Shown here piece after piece: positions 55,768 to 64,000 of a stretch of 64,000 bases of DNA (positions are counted from its first letter, which is position 1; each line of letters opens with the position of its first letter). The translations under genes and the position numbers were made by a program. The DNA comes from Cladocopium goreaui (lineage: Eukaryota > Sar > Dinophyceae > Suessiales > Symbiodiniaceae): NCBI GenBank assembly GCA_947184155.2, contig CAMXCT020001458.1, positions 450,501 through 514,500 on the forward strand, written 5' to 3'. Below the pieces are notes generated by a model. That model made no database searches. It had not been told where the DNA came from and was given only the letters and a program-made list of their open reading frames with translations.

Positions 55768-56535
55768 GTGAAGTGACTGGTGCCCCATGGTTATAGCTGG
55801 TTATTCTCCATTTTTCATGGTGCAATAGCTATCAACCAGCTATAACCATACTATTCTCCCAGCTGGTTGATAGCTATTGAACCATGAAAAATGTGGAGAA
55901 TATGGCGATTGTACTGGCAAACCATGGGGATTGATGGTGGACTGATCTGAGTTTTGGTAGCTAAGTTGGCTTATAACGCTTGACTAGAGTTTATGGTACA
56001 TATATCTATGGCAAACGGAGTTTACAAACAAGCAAACATACCTGGGGCGGCATCATCTTGTGGGTTATTTTCCCATAAAAGGGAACGTTCAGGTCAATAT
56101 CTCCACTGTATCCCGTCATTATAAGTAATCGCATTCATGATGGTGGGATGACCATAACCCATATACAATGTTTTGGCCATGGCACATAGGTTTTCTGGGA
56201 GGTGAGTTTTAAACAAAAAGAATGTGGAAGACGAATCATATCTAAAGAAATTGAACCATCAGATTATCACAAACATACATGTAGGAGCAACTCAGAATGA
56301 GCCGCCAAAAAGTGAGATTTAACTGCCAAAATGAATATTTGAATAGTTTTTGACCACCAGAAAGTACAGTAGGGATTGAATCAACAATTTTTTCTTTTAA
56401 TCACGGAAAGGCCGAGATTGATCCGCCCATCAACGCACGGGTATCCAGGTGGGCTACCACGGGATGGAATGGATAACATTGGATAACAACCAATAAAAGT
56501 GGGATGATCATTCATTTTGGCATGTTATTTGGCAG

Positions 56536-56568
56536 CTCTTGGTAGCCATGGTTTTGGCCATGAAAAAG
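56536..56568 (+). CDS. 33-nt exon
   Basis: Acceptor ttggcag, donor GTAGTC. Reads LLVAMVLAMKK, hydrophobic. Confidence 0.4.
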
Positions 56569-56656
56569 GTAGTCAGACAACCTTCTGGGCAGATCATTTT
56601 CCTGTTGCACTTGCAAGTGATCGTTAAGCTATTTGGCCAGGAGCATTCCTCTCCAG

Positions 56657-56727
56657 AAGCCCAATATTATCGGTGGCACCTTGGCATGGGCCGTGGGTTA
56701 TCCTGTTGGCCCCTTGGAGCCTTGGTC
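56657..56727 (+). CDS. probable exon
   Basis: Reads PNIIGGTLAWAVGYPVGPLE then PW: hydrophobic, Gly-rich, possibly a membrane or core helix. Confidence 0.4.
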
Positions 56728-57024
56728 AGTTCTGTTGTTTGCAGAGTCAATGGGGATTTCATGAGATTTCCATGCATTGTCTACACCATGTCAGACTAAC
56801 CCAGTACTCAGTACCATTTTGGAATTTTGGTGGTTTCTGCTCCCTCCCAGGCAACCCCGAGGTTCTTTGTTTCAAATATCCCTCATTCTACCTGCATGCT
56901 TCAGAATGAACATTGTTTTGTATACACCTCGGAAGTCGAACCATCCCAAAGAGTGATCAGAATTAGGGCATGGATCACCTGCGATTGGTGGCCCGGCCTA
57001 AGGCGTACCTTTTCCTTTGTGCAG

Positions 57025-57066
57025 GGTGACACGCGACACCACTGGCGCATGGAGCCCTTTCAGTGA
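57025..57066 (+). CDS. probable last exon
   Basis: Strong acceptor tttcctttgtgcag. Reads GDTRHHWRMEPFQ and TGA. Ends the gene whose exons begin near 54.4 kb. Confidence 0.5.
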   Translation, partial: GDTRHHWRMEPFQ

Positions 57067-57328
57067 CTGAGATGGCATTTTGAACTGGTGGTCATTGGAT
57101 TTTATGGGTGTTGATTCACCATCATGGTTGGCACCAGATGCTTAGTGGAAATATGGGGGAATTGGGGGGGTTGACATCTGAACGGGTATTCAAGAAACCA
57201 ACATCCGGGTGCAACTAATAAGAATAGGAGATGCAGAACCAACACTCGGATGTTTATGGAGGCTATATAAGGAACCAACCGCAATTGCATTTCCGGGGTT
57301 GACTCAAAATTCTTCAGCCGAAAATTGG

Positions 57329-57541
57329 CTGGTTGGTGGTTTGGAACATGAATTTTATTTTTCCATTCAGTTGGGAATTTCATCATCCCAACTGACGAAG
57401 TCCATCATTTTTCAGAGGGGTAGGGCTCAACCACCAACCAGTCATTAACCATTATATATTAAGCATTATATAACCATCATTAACCATCATTACCACCAAC
57501 CAGCCATTAACCATCATTAACCATCATTACCACCAACCAGT
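57329..57541. repeat. family 2 element plus ATTAACC repeats
   Basis: Body 57329-57441, then AACCATCATT repeats interrupted twice by ACCACCAACCAG. Confidence 0.85.
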
Positions 57542-57709
57542 TGGATATTTCAGTGTTAAACATAGGCTGGGGAGATATCAGTGCACCCCAGCCATGGCCG
57601 GTTCATGGGTGATATGCCCGGGGGTATCCCTTTGTATCCCGGTAGCCGGTGGGCAGCTTGCAGTTGTGATTTTTTGGAAATCAGCCGAACCCCCAAAAAT
57701 AGATTATAT

Positions 57710-58085
57710 AATATTATATATAAACACATACATACATACTATACATATGATATATTATACATATATGCAACACATACATATATATATATATGACATATAT
57801 ATATATATGATATATATATATGTATACACATATATGTATGATATATATATATGCTATATATATATGCTATATATATGTATATGCTATATATATATATGAT
57901 ATATATATATATGATATATATATATATGTGATATATATATATATGATATATATATGATATATATATATGATATATATATATATCATATATATATATGATA
58001 TATATATACATATATACATATATATATATAGATATACATGTATGATATATAAATATTTATGTATTATATTATATATATATTGTAT
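57710..58085. repeat. ATATATGATATAT tract
   Basis: Alternating purine/pyrimidine AT sequence with GAT and CAT interruptions. Its Tyr/Ile open frames are spurious. Confidence 0.95.
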
Positions 58086-58105
58086 TATATCTGATTTTAC
58101 ACAAG

Positions 58106-58277
58106 AGGTTGGCTCCTCAGTCGCACTTCTGGCGTTTGATTTCTGGGATGAAAGTGGTGGCTTTGTGACATACCTCAGTCCACACCACCTGAAAAAGTCG
58201 GAAGCGAGGGCGTTTGGATTTCAAGAATCACATTTGGTGTATGATTTCCTGGGGATTCCATCTCCTGCTATGCTACA
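58106..58277 (+). CDS. exon of unrecognised gene
   Basis: Acceptor acacaag, donor GTAGGT. Reads VGSSVALLAFDFWDESGGFV then TYLSPHHLKKSEARAFGFQE and SHLVYDFLGIPSPAML. It starts directly after the ATATATGATAT tract. Confidence 0.55.
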
Positions 58278-58354
58278 GTAGGTAATAGCCCCTGCTTGTG
58301 TGAAACTGGTATAGAGATCCAGCAGATGACTTTCTGATTGTTGTTTTCTTGCAG

Positions 58355-58445
58355 CAAAACACGGATGAGTCTCAACCAAGGATGTGCACGTGCCCTGGCT
58401 GGAATTGGCGCGATGAACATGGGAACTGCAAGAGCACACTTGGGG
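58355..58445 (+). CDS. probable exon, frame uncertain
   Basis: Acceptor tttcttgcag. Two frames are open: KTRMSLNQGCARALAGIGAM... (helical) and QPRMCTCPGWNWRDEHGNCK (Cys-rich, EGF-like look). Not decided. Confidence 0.4.
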
Positions 58446-58512
58446 TGATTTCACTCCAGCTAGCAAGGCAAGTTCACCTTGTGATGTCTTTTGATTCTGT
58501 GATGACATCCTT

Positions 58513-58613
58513 ACCCAGATGCTCCATGGTGCTGGAATATTTACCTGCCTACATTTACTCCAAAAATAGCCGAGTTATGTAGCTAAATATTCCAGCACCA
58601 TTGAGCATCTGGG
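58513..58613. repeat. family 3 palindrome, GTGCTGG subtype
   Basis: CCCAGATGCTCCATGGTGCT ... AGCACCATTGAGCATCTGGG. Confidence 0.9.
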
Positions 58614-58671
58614 TTAGATACATAGATACCTCGTTAGTTGGACAATCCTAATGGCAGGGACCCTGCTGTCA

Positions 58672-58780
58672 CCAGATGTCACCGGAAACCGCGGGAACCT
58701 GCCCCAAGGAAAGGCATGGTCTGGCATCCTCCCCAACGGAATCGAGGAGTCGCCACTTCAAGCTGCGGGCAACGATTAAC
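58672..58780 (+). CDS. probable exon
   Basis: Acceptor tcaccag. Reads MSPETAGTCPKERHGLASSP then TESRSRHFKLRATI. Low-complexity Ser/Arg part. Confidence 0.4.
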
Positions 58781-59106
58781 GCGTTGTATAAAACGCTGGC
58801 TGTATTGAGTATTTACTTCACTATCCTTTTCAAGAATTGATAGATTTATCAAGGTAGATTGACATATTACGATATTACGATGGAAACTCATAGAGATGTA
58901 CAGTATACTGGGCCCAATGCCATTTTGTTCATCCCAAAGAGGACATTGACAAACTCATGCGAATTGTCCTCGCTGAAAGGGGACTTTTTTTGGTGCATGT
59001 TTCTTACATGTTAATGGACATAACTTGGATTTGCTGAAGATGATGATTCTTGTTTTCCCACTGAAATCCAGTACTTGGGGAAATTCAACACGGGAAGATG
59101 TTTCAG

Positions 59107-59150
59107 TTAGAATGGGCGCTTCCGCAAATCCAAGAAACGCTCCATCTGTG
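59107..59150 (+). CDS. 44-nt exon
   Basis: Acceptor gatgtttcag, perfect donor GTAAGT. Reads LEWALPQIQETLHL. A longer minus-strand frame covers it, but + splice signals are better. Confidence 0.45.
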
Positions 59151-59189
59151 GTAAGTAGACCAACATAGGATTCAGTTCCATCTTCAGTT

Positions 59190-59292
59190 TGAAGTTTTCC
59201 AAAATGGGGGTACCCCCAAATCATCCATTGAAATAGAATAAATAGGATGTTCCATTCTCCATCTATTTTTGGGTACCCAGCCATTGGGAGAC
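59190..59292. repeat. family 4 element
   Basis: AAAATGGGGGTACCCCCAAA ... GGGTACCCAGCCATTGGGAG. Half copies occur at 44588-44616 and 50338-50366. Confidence 0.8.
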
Positions 59293-60493
59293 CCGGGGTG
59301 CAACCCTGGAGCCACAGGAGGTTCCGACTCCGATTCCTCCAGTTCCTCCCGCTCCCGCTCACGGTTGTCACCGGGATATAGGCCCGCTGGGACTTCCTGG
59401 TTGATGGCGCCACGAGAAATGGGTTACAGGTGGTCAAAATAAAAGTAGAATCCTGAATCCTAGTAGAGCAATGGTAAATTTCGTTTCTATTTGTTTTTGT
59501 TGAGTTACTAAATCATTATAAATATATATGTGCTTTTGCCATCTGAATACCAATTGATTCAATGGGAGTACAATCCACTTGTTGGAATCTTATATTGGGG
59601 ATGGTCAACAACCATCGCGTATCTAGCCGAATAAGGACTGCTTGGCGGTTTCAAACAGTTCCTATGTTTTACCCTTTCCTATGACAATCCCAATTGACTG
59701 ATCTGTTCAAATGACTCTCTAAATCGTTTCAACATGGGCAGTTGACGATAGATAGATCACCAACCATGGTTACAGCTTCAAAACAGTGTTTCCATTCAAA
59801 CTAAGTTCACTGCCGATGGATCATCCCAGATCGCCCGGCCATAGCTGGCCAATGCTGGCCATGGAATGAGATAGCCGGTTGGAAACAGGGTTATATCATA
59901 GTATCCCGTTATATCCGCAAGTATTACAAGACTCAGACACTTGACTGTCCACTTGACAAACTCACATATCGATGGAAAGTTGAGGCGCAATTATCACCTG
60001 ATATAAACCACTCACAAACTAACTTACGTTCATTTGCTATCCATTTGACAAACCACAGCAAATAAACCATTTACCAAACCATTTACGAAACCATTTACTT
60101 CATTTACTTACCCATTGACGCTATATCCCATTGTATTTTGCAAGTCTTTTATGGTTTTTCTCAACCATAAACCAACCATGTTTTCCTAAACTAAGCGTAG
60201 CACATCACTGAGATCCTCCCAGTCTCCCAGTCTCCGGGATTGTTGGGATGGTCCTATGAAAAATCCCATCAACTTATCCTATGAAAAACTATCGTTTTTT
60301 TATATATTACCATTAAACTACCATCAAAGTTCCGTGAGGAAATCCTCGATTCCATTCAAATTCCATAAAAAACCTCCACATACATCATCTTAAAGCCACA
60401 TAAACCCACATAATCCCACCATGTTTTCCCATTTTTTCCAGTTTTGTCCCCCGTTCTCCCCGTGTTTTCCCCTGCAACGCGTTGCTTGCGTAG

Positions 60494-60597
60494 CGTCGTC
60501 GCCGAGGCGCCAGGAGGACGACTTCTGCGCCAAGTGGCAGCTGGACCGCCCCGCGCGGCTCTTGTTGCGGGAGCTGCCGCCGGAGTTGAGGGAGCAG
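60494..60597 (+). CDS. exon with FxxKWxLD...LPPE module
   Basis: Acceptor cttgcgtag, GT donor after GAGCAG. Reads SSPRRQEDDFCAKWQLDRPA then RLLLRELPPELREQ. D-D-F-C-x-K-W-x-L-D then L-P-P-E-x-x-x-x-V is a module I associate with dinoflagellate proteins near RNA-binding or zinc-finger domains (from memory, not searched). Confidence 0.65.
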
Positions 60598-61695
60598 GTT
60601 CCCATTGGGCGTCGGGGATAGATCTTTTAGGACATATCGGGTATATATATATGATATATATATATATCATATGAAATATGCATTATATATATATGATATA
60701 TCCATGATATATCCAAATGATGCTATATATAATGGGATATAGTAGAATTCTACTGTGTTCATCATAATTTGGATCCATGGAGTTAGATTATCATTCAATT
60801 AGATCATGAAATGGACATATCTGGATGATAATGTAAGGCCTCGATCCATACCCTGGACCCACAGGTGATCCTTGGCCCCGATCCATACCCGTTTTCTTGA
60901 GCCACATCTATATACAAAGATATATTCATAGATAAATACAAACATGTGTCTTAGATTGTTCAGATTTTGCATTCCACGGCTGAGCGTCAAATGGGTCTGT
61001 CGGAAAATCTGGTTGGAACCTCATTGTACCGATTGAAGATGTTCATTTGGAGGGTATGGCCCATTTTCAGACAGACACATAGAACCAACAATATGGATAA
61101 TGTGGGTCACGCAACTGCGTAGTTTAGTACAACTTTATCTTTTGACATCAATTGGGGATAAACATTTTTTAACAGGATATCCAAGATTTGCCATGCCAAA
61201 AGGCTGATTTTTGGCGGGTTGATGATGAGGTATGAGGAGTAATCAGAGATAGTGGATGAGGATGATGTTGTTTGCCATGACCACTTCCTTCAGAAATATT
61301 GGTTTGGCATGTTATTGCCATATAAATGTGTGTATTCATCTGTACAATCAAAGACATCATAAATCATTTCAAATCAACCGCTTGTAGATGATGAACAAGA
61401 GGCTGCAAGCACGTGCTTGAACCAAGCCCAGTTGGCCCTGTCAGACATGTCAGACATGCCAGACATGCCACAGATGTGCTGTCATGTATCACAGATGTAT
61501 CACTAGTGGGATGCAAAATCGTATTTGTACATCAACCCATCTAACTATAGTCTAAATATCCACTGCAAGTCAAACCTATCACAAAGATTCATAAACACCA
61601 AGTGTCCATGATCATTTTCGGTGCTTCAACGTAATAGGTGCTATTTTTGTTAACCTTATAAACCAAGTATATGTGTTATTCAATTCCAATTTTAG

Positions 61696-61788
61696 AGGTC
61701 GATATTGAGCTACAGCCGAAGCCTTGTGGGACGCCAAAACCGAGACGACCTGCTGCAGGCCATGATGAAGTTCAACCCCTACACGGAG
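61696..61788 (+). CDS. exon of the KW-LD gene
   Basis: Acceptor aattttag. Reads RSILSYSRSLVGRQNRDDLL then QAMMKFNPYTE, GT donor at 61789 (or continuing to a TAG at 61807-61809). S-Y-x-R-S after the LPPE exon fits the second part of the same module. Confidence 0.6.
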
Positions 61789-62286
61789 GTTCCTCCTTGG
61801 ACATTTTAGAACTGGGGATTTCTGGGGAAAACGAGGAGATCTTACCATGAACAATCCTGGTTTAATATGGTTTCATGGGCTGATTTGACTCCACCTAATC
61901 TGGTACATATGACAACCTCATTGTGACATCACTGGAATGATGATTTATAGATTATAGATATGTATATATATATTATACATAGGGTAACTGGTAACTATCT
62001 TCAAATGGCCTTATTTCGTTTTATTTCAGCTGTGTGAATTACTATATAGTTTATCCAGGTTGTTTTCACTTTAGCACCAACCTGTTGTTTATTGGTTGGT
62101 GATCACCTTTGCGATTCGGACATCATGTTGCAAAAAGAGCTGCTTCAAAGCCCAAAAGAACACCCGAAACAAGAACCGCAGTTTCTCAGTTGATGTTATT
62201 TTTTGAAACAACACACACATCACAGTCTCGCAATTGATAAATTGATGATTTGTTGGTAAATGTTCATATATTATATATACATCAGT

Positions 62287-62404
62287 CACCCTCTGGTACT
62301 TTGACATAGCTATTGAAAATGACCATTTATAGATTTATAGTGGATTTTCTCATGGAAAATGGTGGATCTTTCCAGTTCGTTATGTAAACGTTTACCAGAG
62401 GGTA
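62287..62404. repeat. family 1 palindrome
   Basis: Right arm GTTATGTAAACGTTTACCAG nearly matches copy 1, 51 kb away. Confidence 0.95.
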
Positions 62405-62456
62405 TGGTTGATATCACCAGTTATGGCATATAAAAACCCACGGTGGCTTTTCTCAG

Positions 62457-62572
62457 GTGAAGCATGCGGACTACTCCAAGGTCTTTGCCGCTTGGACGCG
62501 TCGCACCTTGGCCATTCTAAGAAGCGATGCAGCACAGTTTGGTTTCATGGGGAAAGTCTGGGAAAATCTTGG
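62457..62572 (+). CDS. exon of the KW-LD gene
   Basis: Acceptor cttttctcag. Reads VKHADYSKVFAAWTRRTLAI then LRSDAAQFGFMGKVWENL before GTGATC (an earlier GT lies at 62542). It begins 53 bp after a family 1 palindrome. Confidence 0.6.
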
Positions 62573-62613
62573 GTGATCCAGAAGGGGATTGAAGCTTTGT
62601 ATGTTAAAATAGA

Positions 62614-62728
62614 CTGGTTGGTGGTTTGGATCATGGCTGGATTATGTTCCATTTGATATATGGGATGTCATCCTTCCCATTGGCTAATATTTTTCGAGAT
62701 GGTTAAAACATGTTAAAACCACCAACCA
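62614..62728. repeat. family 2 element, subtype b
   Basis: Starts 41 bp after the donor of the exon ending 62572; ends AAAACCACCAACCA. Confidence 0.85.
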
Positions 62729-63126
62729 TTAGATGATATATCCCAGTATGATCCCATGTCTGGGAAAGTAAAGAATTTTATGGTCAGATTAACATGTTGA
62801 AACTTTACTGAAAAATGGGATGATACCGTGATTCTTCCTCCTGGATTGAAGATACATCCAACTGTAGTTTAGTCTCCAACAAAAATCCAACCGTTGTTAG
62901 AGTTATATACCAACTTACCTATCTTGGGGCCCCTGGAGGAGTCTTTTTGGGTGTGGCATATTATGAAGATTATTTAGGTTGCTATGTGGCAAGGTCTGTA
63001 CCCGCTTCTACTTGGGTGTGCATCCCACTTAGTAAATGGTTTAAAATTTATAATCCATATATAACATTATATAACCCCTATGCCCCGTATAATCCCATAC
63101 ATAAGTGGGGATATTCCATATAACGG

Positions 63127-63600
63127 TTGGGTAAAACCAATTTTCTAAGTGGGATGCCCCAAGTAGACCATTTCCTAGGTCCTTGGTATGTTATGCATCG
63201 ATATGTATCGTCAGTGGGAAACGAACTTCCATGCAGTCTCTCCCTGCGAGTCATGTTGATGCGTTTTTCCTTTCTGGCCATCAAAACACGTGTTTTGGTT
63301 GGCATTTACATGGTTGGATTTGGCCATTTCAATACCGTATCGGCTGACTCATGGCCTTGTTTAGAACAGTTTGAAATCATCGCAGCATCCTGGCCATTGC
63401 TTGAGGTTTTCGCAACTCCAAGGTGCGATTTTTGTCTGGGGGAGAGGGATATGTGCTTTTCCATGCTTTTCCTGGTTGTTATTTTGAAACATGGTTTCAA
63501 TCTTGTTTCAATATTTTTCGATGTGATCCACCTTCCATATACCGACATGATCCGGATTGACCCAGCGCGGTCTTTTTCATGCGAGCTGAATCATTCTTGA
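63127..63600 (+). CDS. 157-codon open frame, unrecognised
   Basis: Long uninterrupted + frame (from a TTG at 63127) of ordinary composition. Hydrophobic stretches (FLAIKTRVLVGIYMVGFGHF; MLFLVVILKHGFNLVSIFFD) suggest membrane segments or chance. It has no splice context and codon use like an intron. Possibly a decayed element. Confidence 0.25.
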   Translation: MGKTNFLSGMPQVDHFLGPWYVMHRYVSSVGNELPCSLSLRVMLMRFSFLAIKTRVLVGIYMVGFGHFNTVSADSWPCLEQFEIIAASWPLLEVFATPRCDFCLGERDMCFSMLFLVVILKHGFNLVSIFFDVIHLPYTDMIRIDPARSFSCELNHS

Positions 63601-63896
63601 TCCCATTTGCATGTGGCCATGTTCAATTGTAAAACCATTGTTGAATCATATCATTGCATACCTAATGTTTAGACCACCCCAAAATAGGTTGAAGTGAATA
63701 GATTTGTTGGACAAATCACGCTTTGCCGTATGTCTTCCCAACAAGCCGTCAATCTATCTATCTTCGTACCTAGATATTTAAATGGGATATTTCCCATGAT
63801 ATTTCCTATGTAGAACTGTATACAGTCATCAACCAATTTATCATAATGGTTCATTTTTATCCATCCATCCATCGCTTGACACCAGCTGCCTTGCAG

Positions 63897-63952
63897 GAGG
63901 AAGAGCATCATGGCGCACCCGAAGCCAACGGCAGGACTGGCCATGTCTGTCT
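63897..63952 (+). CDS. exon at right edge
   Basis: Acceptor gccttgcag. Reads EEEHHGAPEANGRTGHVCL, open to the TATATA tract near the end of the window. Confidence 0.45.
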
Positions 63953-64000
63953 GAAAATAAGGTATATATATATATTCCCCAAACGGCTATTAAATGGGGA

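Noticed and set aside
57594..58281. Open frames rich in Tyr and Ile on both strands
   Set aside because: They are translations of the ATATATGATAT tract. Only the last part, from 58106, has normal composition and was kept as an exon.
1..64000. tRNA, rRNA, dinoflagellate spliced-leader relics and CRISPR arrays
   Set aside because: No cloverleaf, rRNA core or CCATTTTGGCTCAAG match was noticed. The regular repeats are AT satellites or palindromes without spacers.

Overview
The window looks like nuclear DNA of a dinoflagellate, probably a Symbiodiniaceae-type alga. The evidence is: (1) many short, GC-richer exons scattered among long AT-rich introns; (2) introns that begin GC or GA as well as GT, end AG, and carry short direct repeats at both splice boundaries; (3) a long run of PPR motifs of the 'SYNAAISACEKGGQWQ' type, familiar from Symbiodinium proteins; (4) all confident exons on one strand (+), as in unidirectional dinoflagellate gene blocks. 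No prokaryotic operon, tRNA, rRNA or CRISPR array was seen. Most long open frames in the window are spurious (intronic, low complexity, or through inverted repeats), so coding calls are exon chains worked out from splice signals, phase and recognisable motifs.

Layout. 0.45-5.6 kb: an array of about 15 PPR motifs in at least 8 exons, one of them only 20 nt; it begins upstream of the window. 6.67-9.52 kb: the C-terminal part of a DEAH-box spliceosomal helicase of the DHX16/PRP2 type, in nine mostly tiny exons (27-75 nt) ending at a TAG; no helicase core is visible upstream. 9.9-20.7 kb: a series of clean + strand exons of an unrecognised gene or genes. 21.06-26.40 kb: an AlkB-family 2-oxoglutarate/Fe(II) dioxygenase with the iron ligands, the 2OG arginine region and most exon phases traceable. 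26.5-34.65 kb: exons of an unrecognised gene, including a 44-bp tandem duplication across a splice acceptor. 35.3-42.39 kb: exons of a gene ending in a UBA-like domain split over three exons, with a CxxC zinc-finger-like exon upstream. 42.47-53.1 kb: an unrecognised gene with a basic C-terminus. 54.4-57.07 kb: another unrecognised gene. 58.1-64 kb: exons of a gene carrying an F-x-x-K-W-x-L-D...LPPE module that I associate with dinoflagellate RNA-related proteins; it runs off the right edge.

The non-coding space is packed with short non-autonomous repeats. Family 1 (about 26 whole, nested or half copies) is a ~105-bp near-perfect palindrome with ends TACCCTCTGGTAA/TTACCAGAGGGTA. Family 2 (10 clear copies, ~95-125 bp) runs from CTGGTTGGTGG to CCACCAACCAG and contains a splice-acceptor-like TTTTTCAGAGGGG. 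Family 3 (about 8 copies) is a palindrome around CCCAGATGCTCCATG. Family 4 has GGGGGTACCCC and GGAAACCTCC ends. There is also a ~690-bp AACCATTAT satellite, a ~730-bp TATAATA tract and a ~350-bp ATATATGATAT tract. Several copies abut exon boundaries, nest in one another, or sit head to tail. This is consistent with intron growth, or even intron creation, by introner-like elements, and I regard it as the most interesting system in the window.
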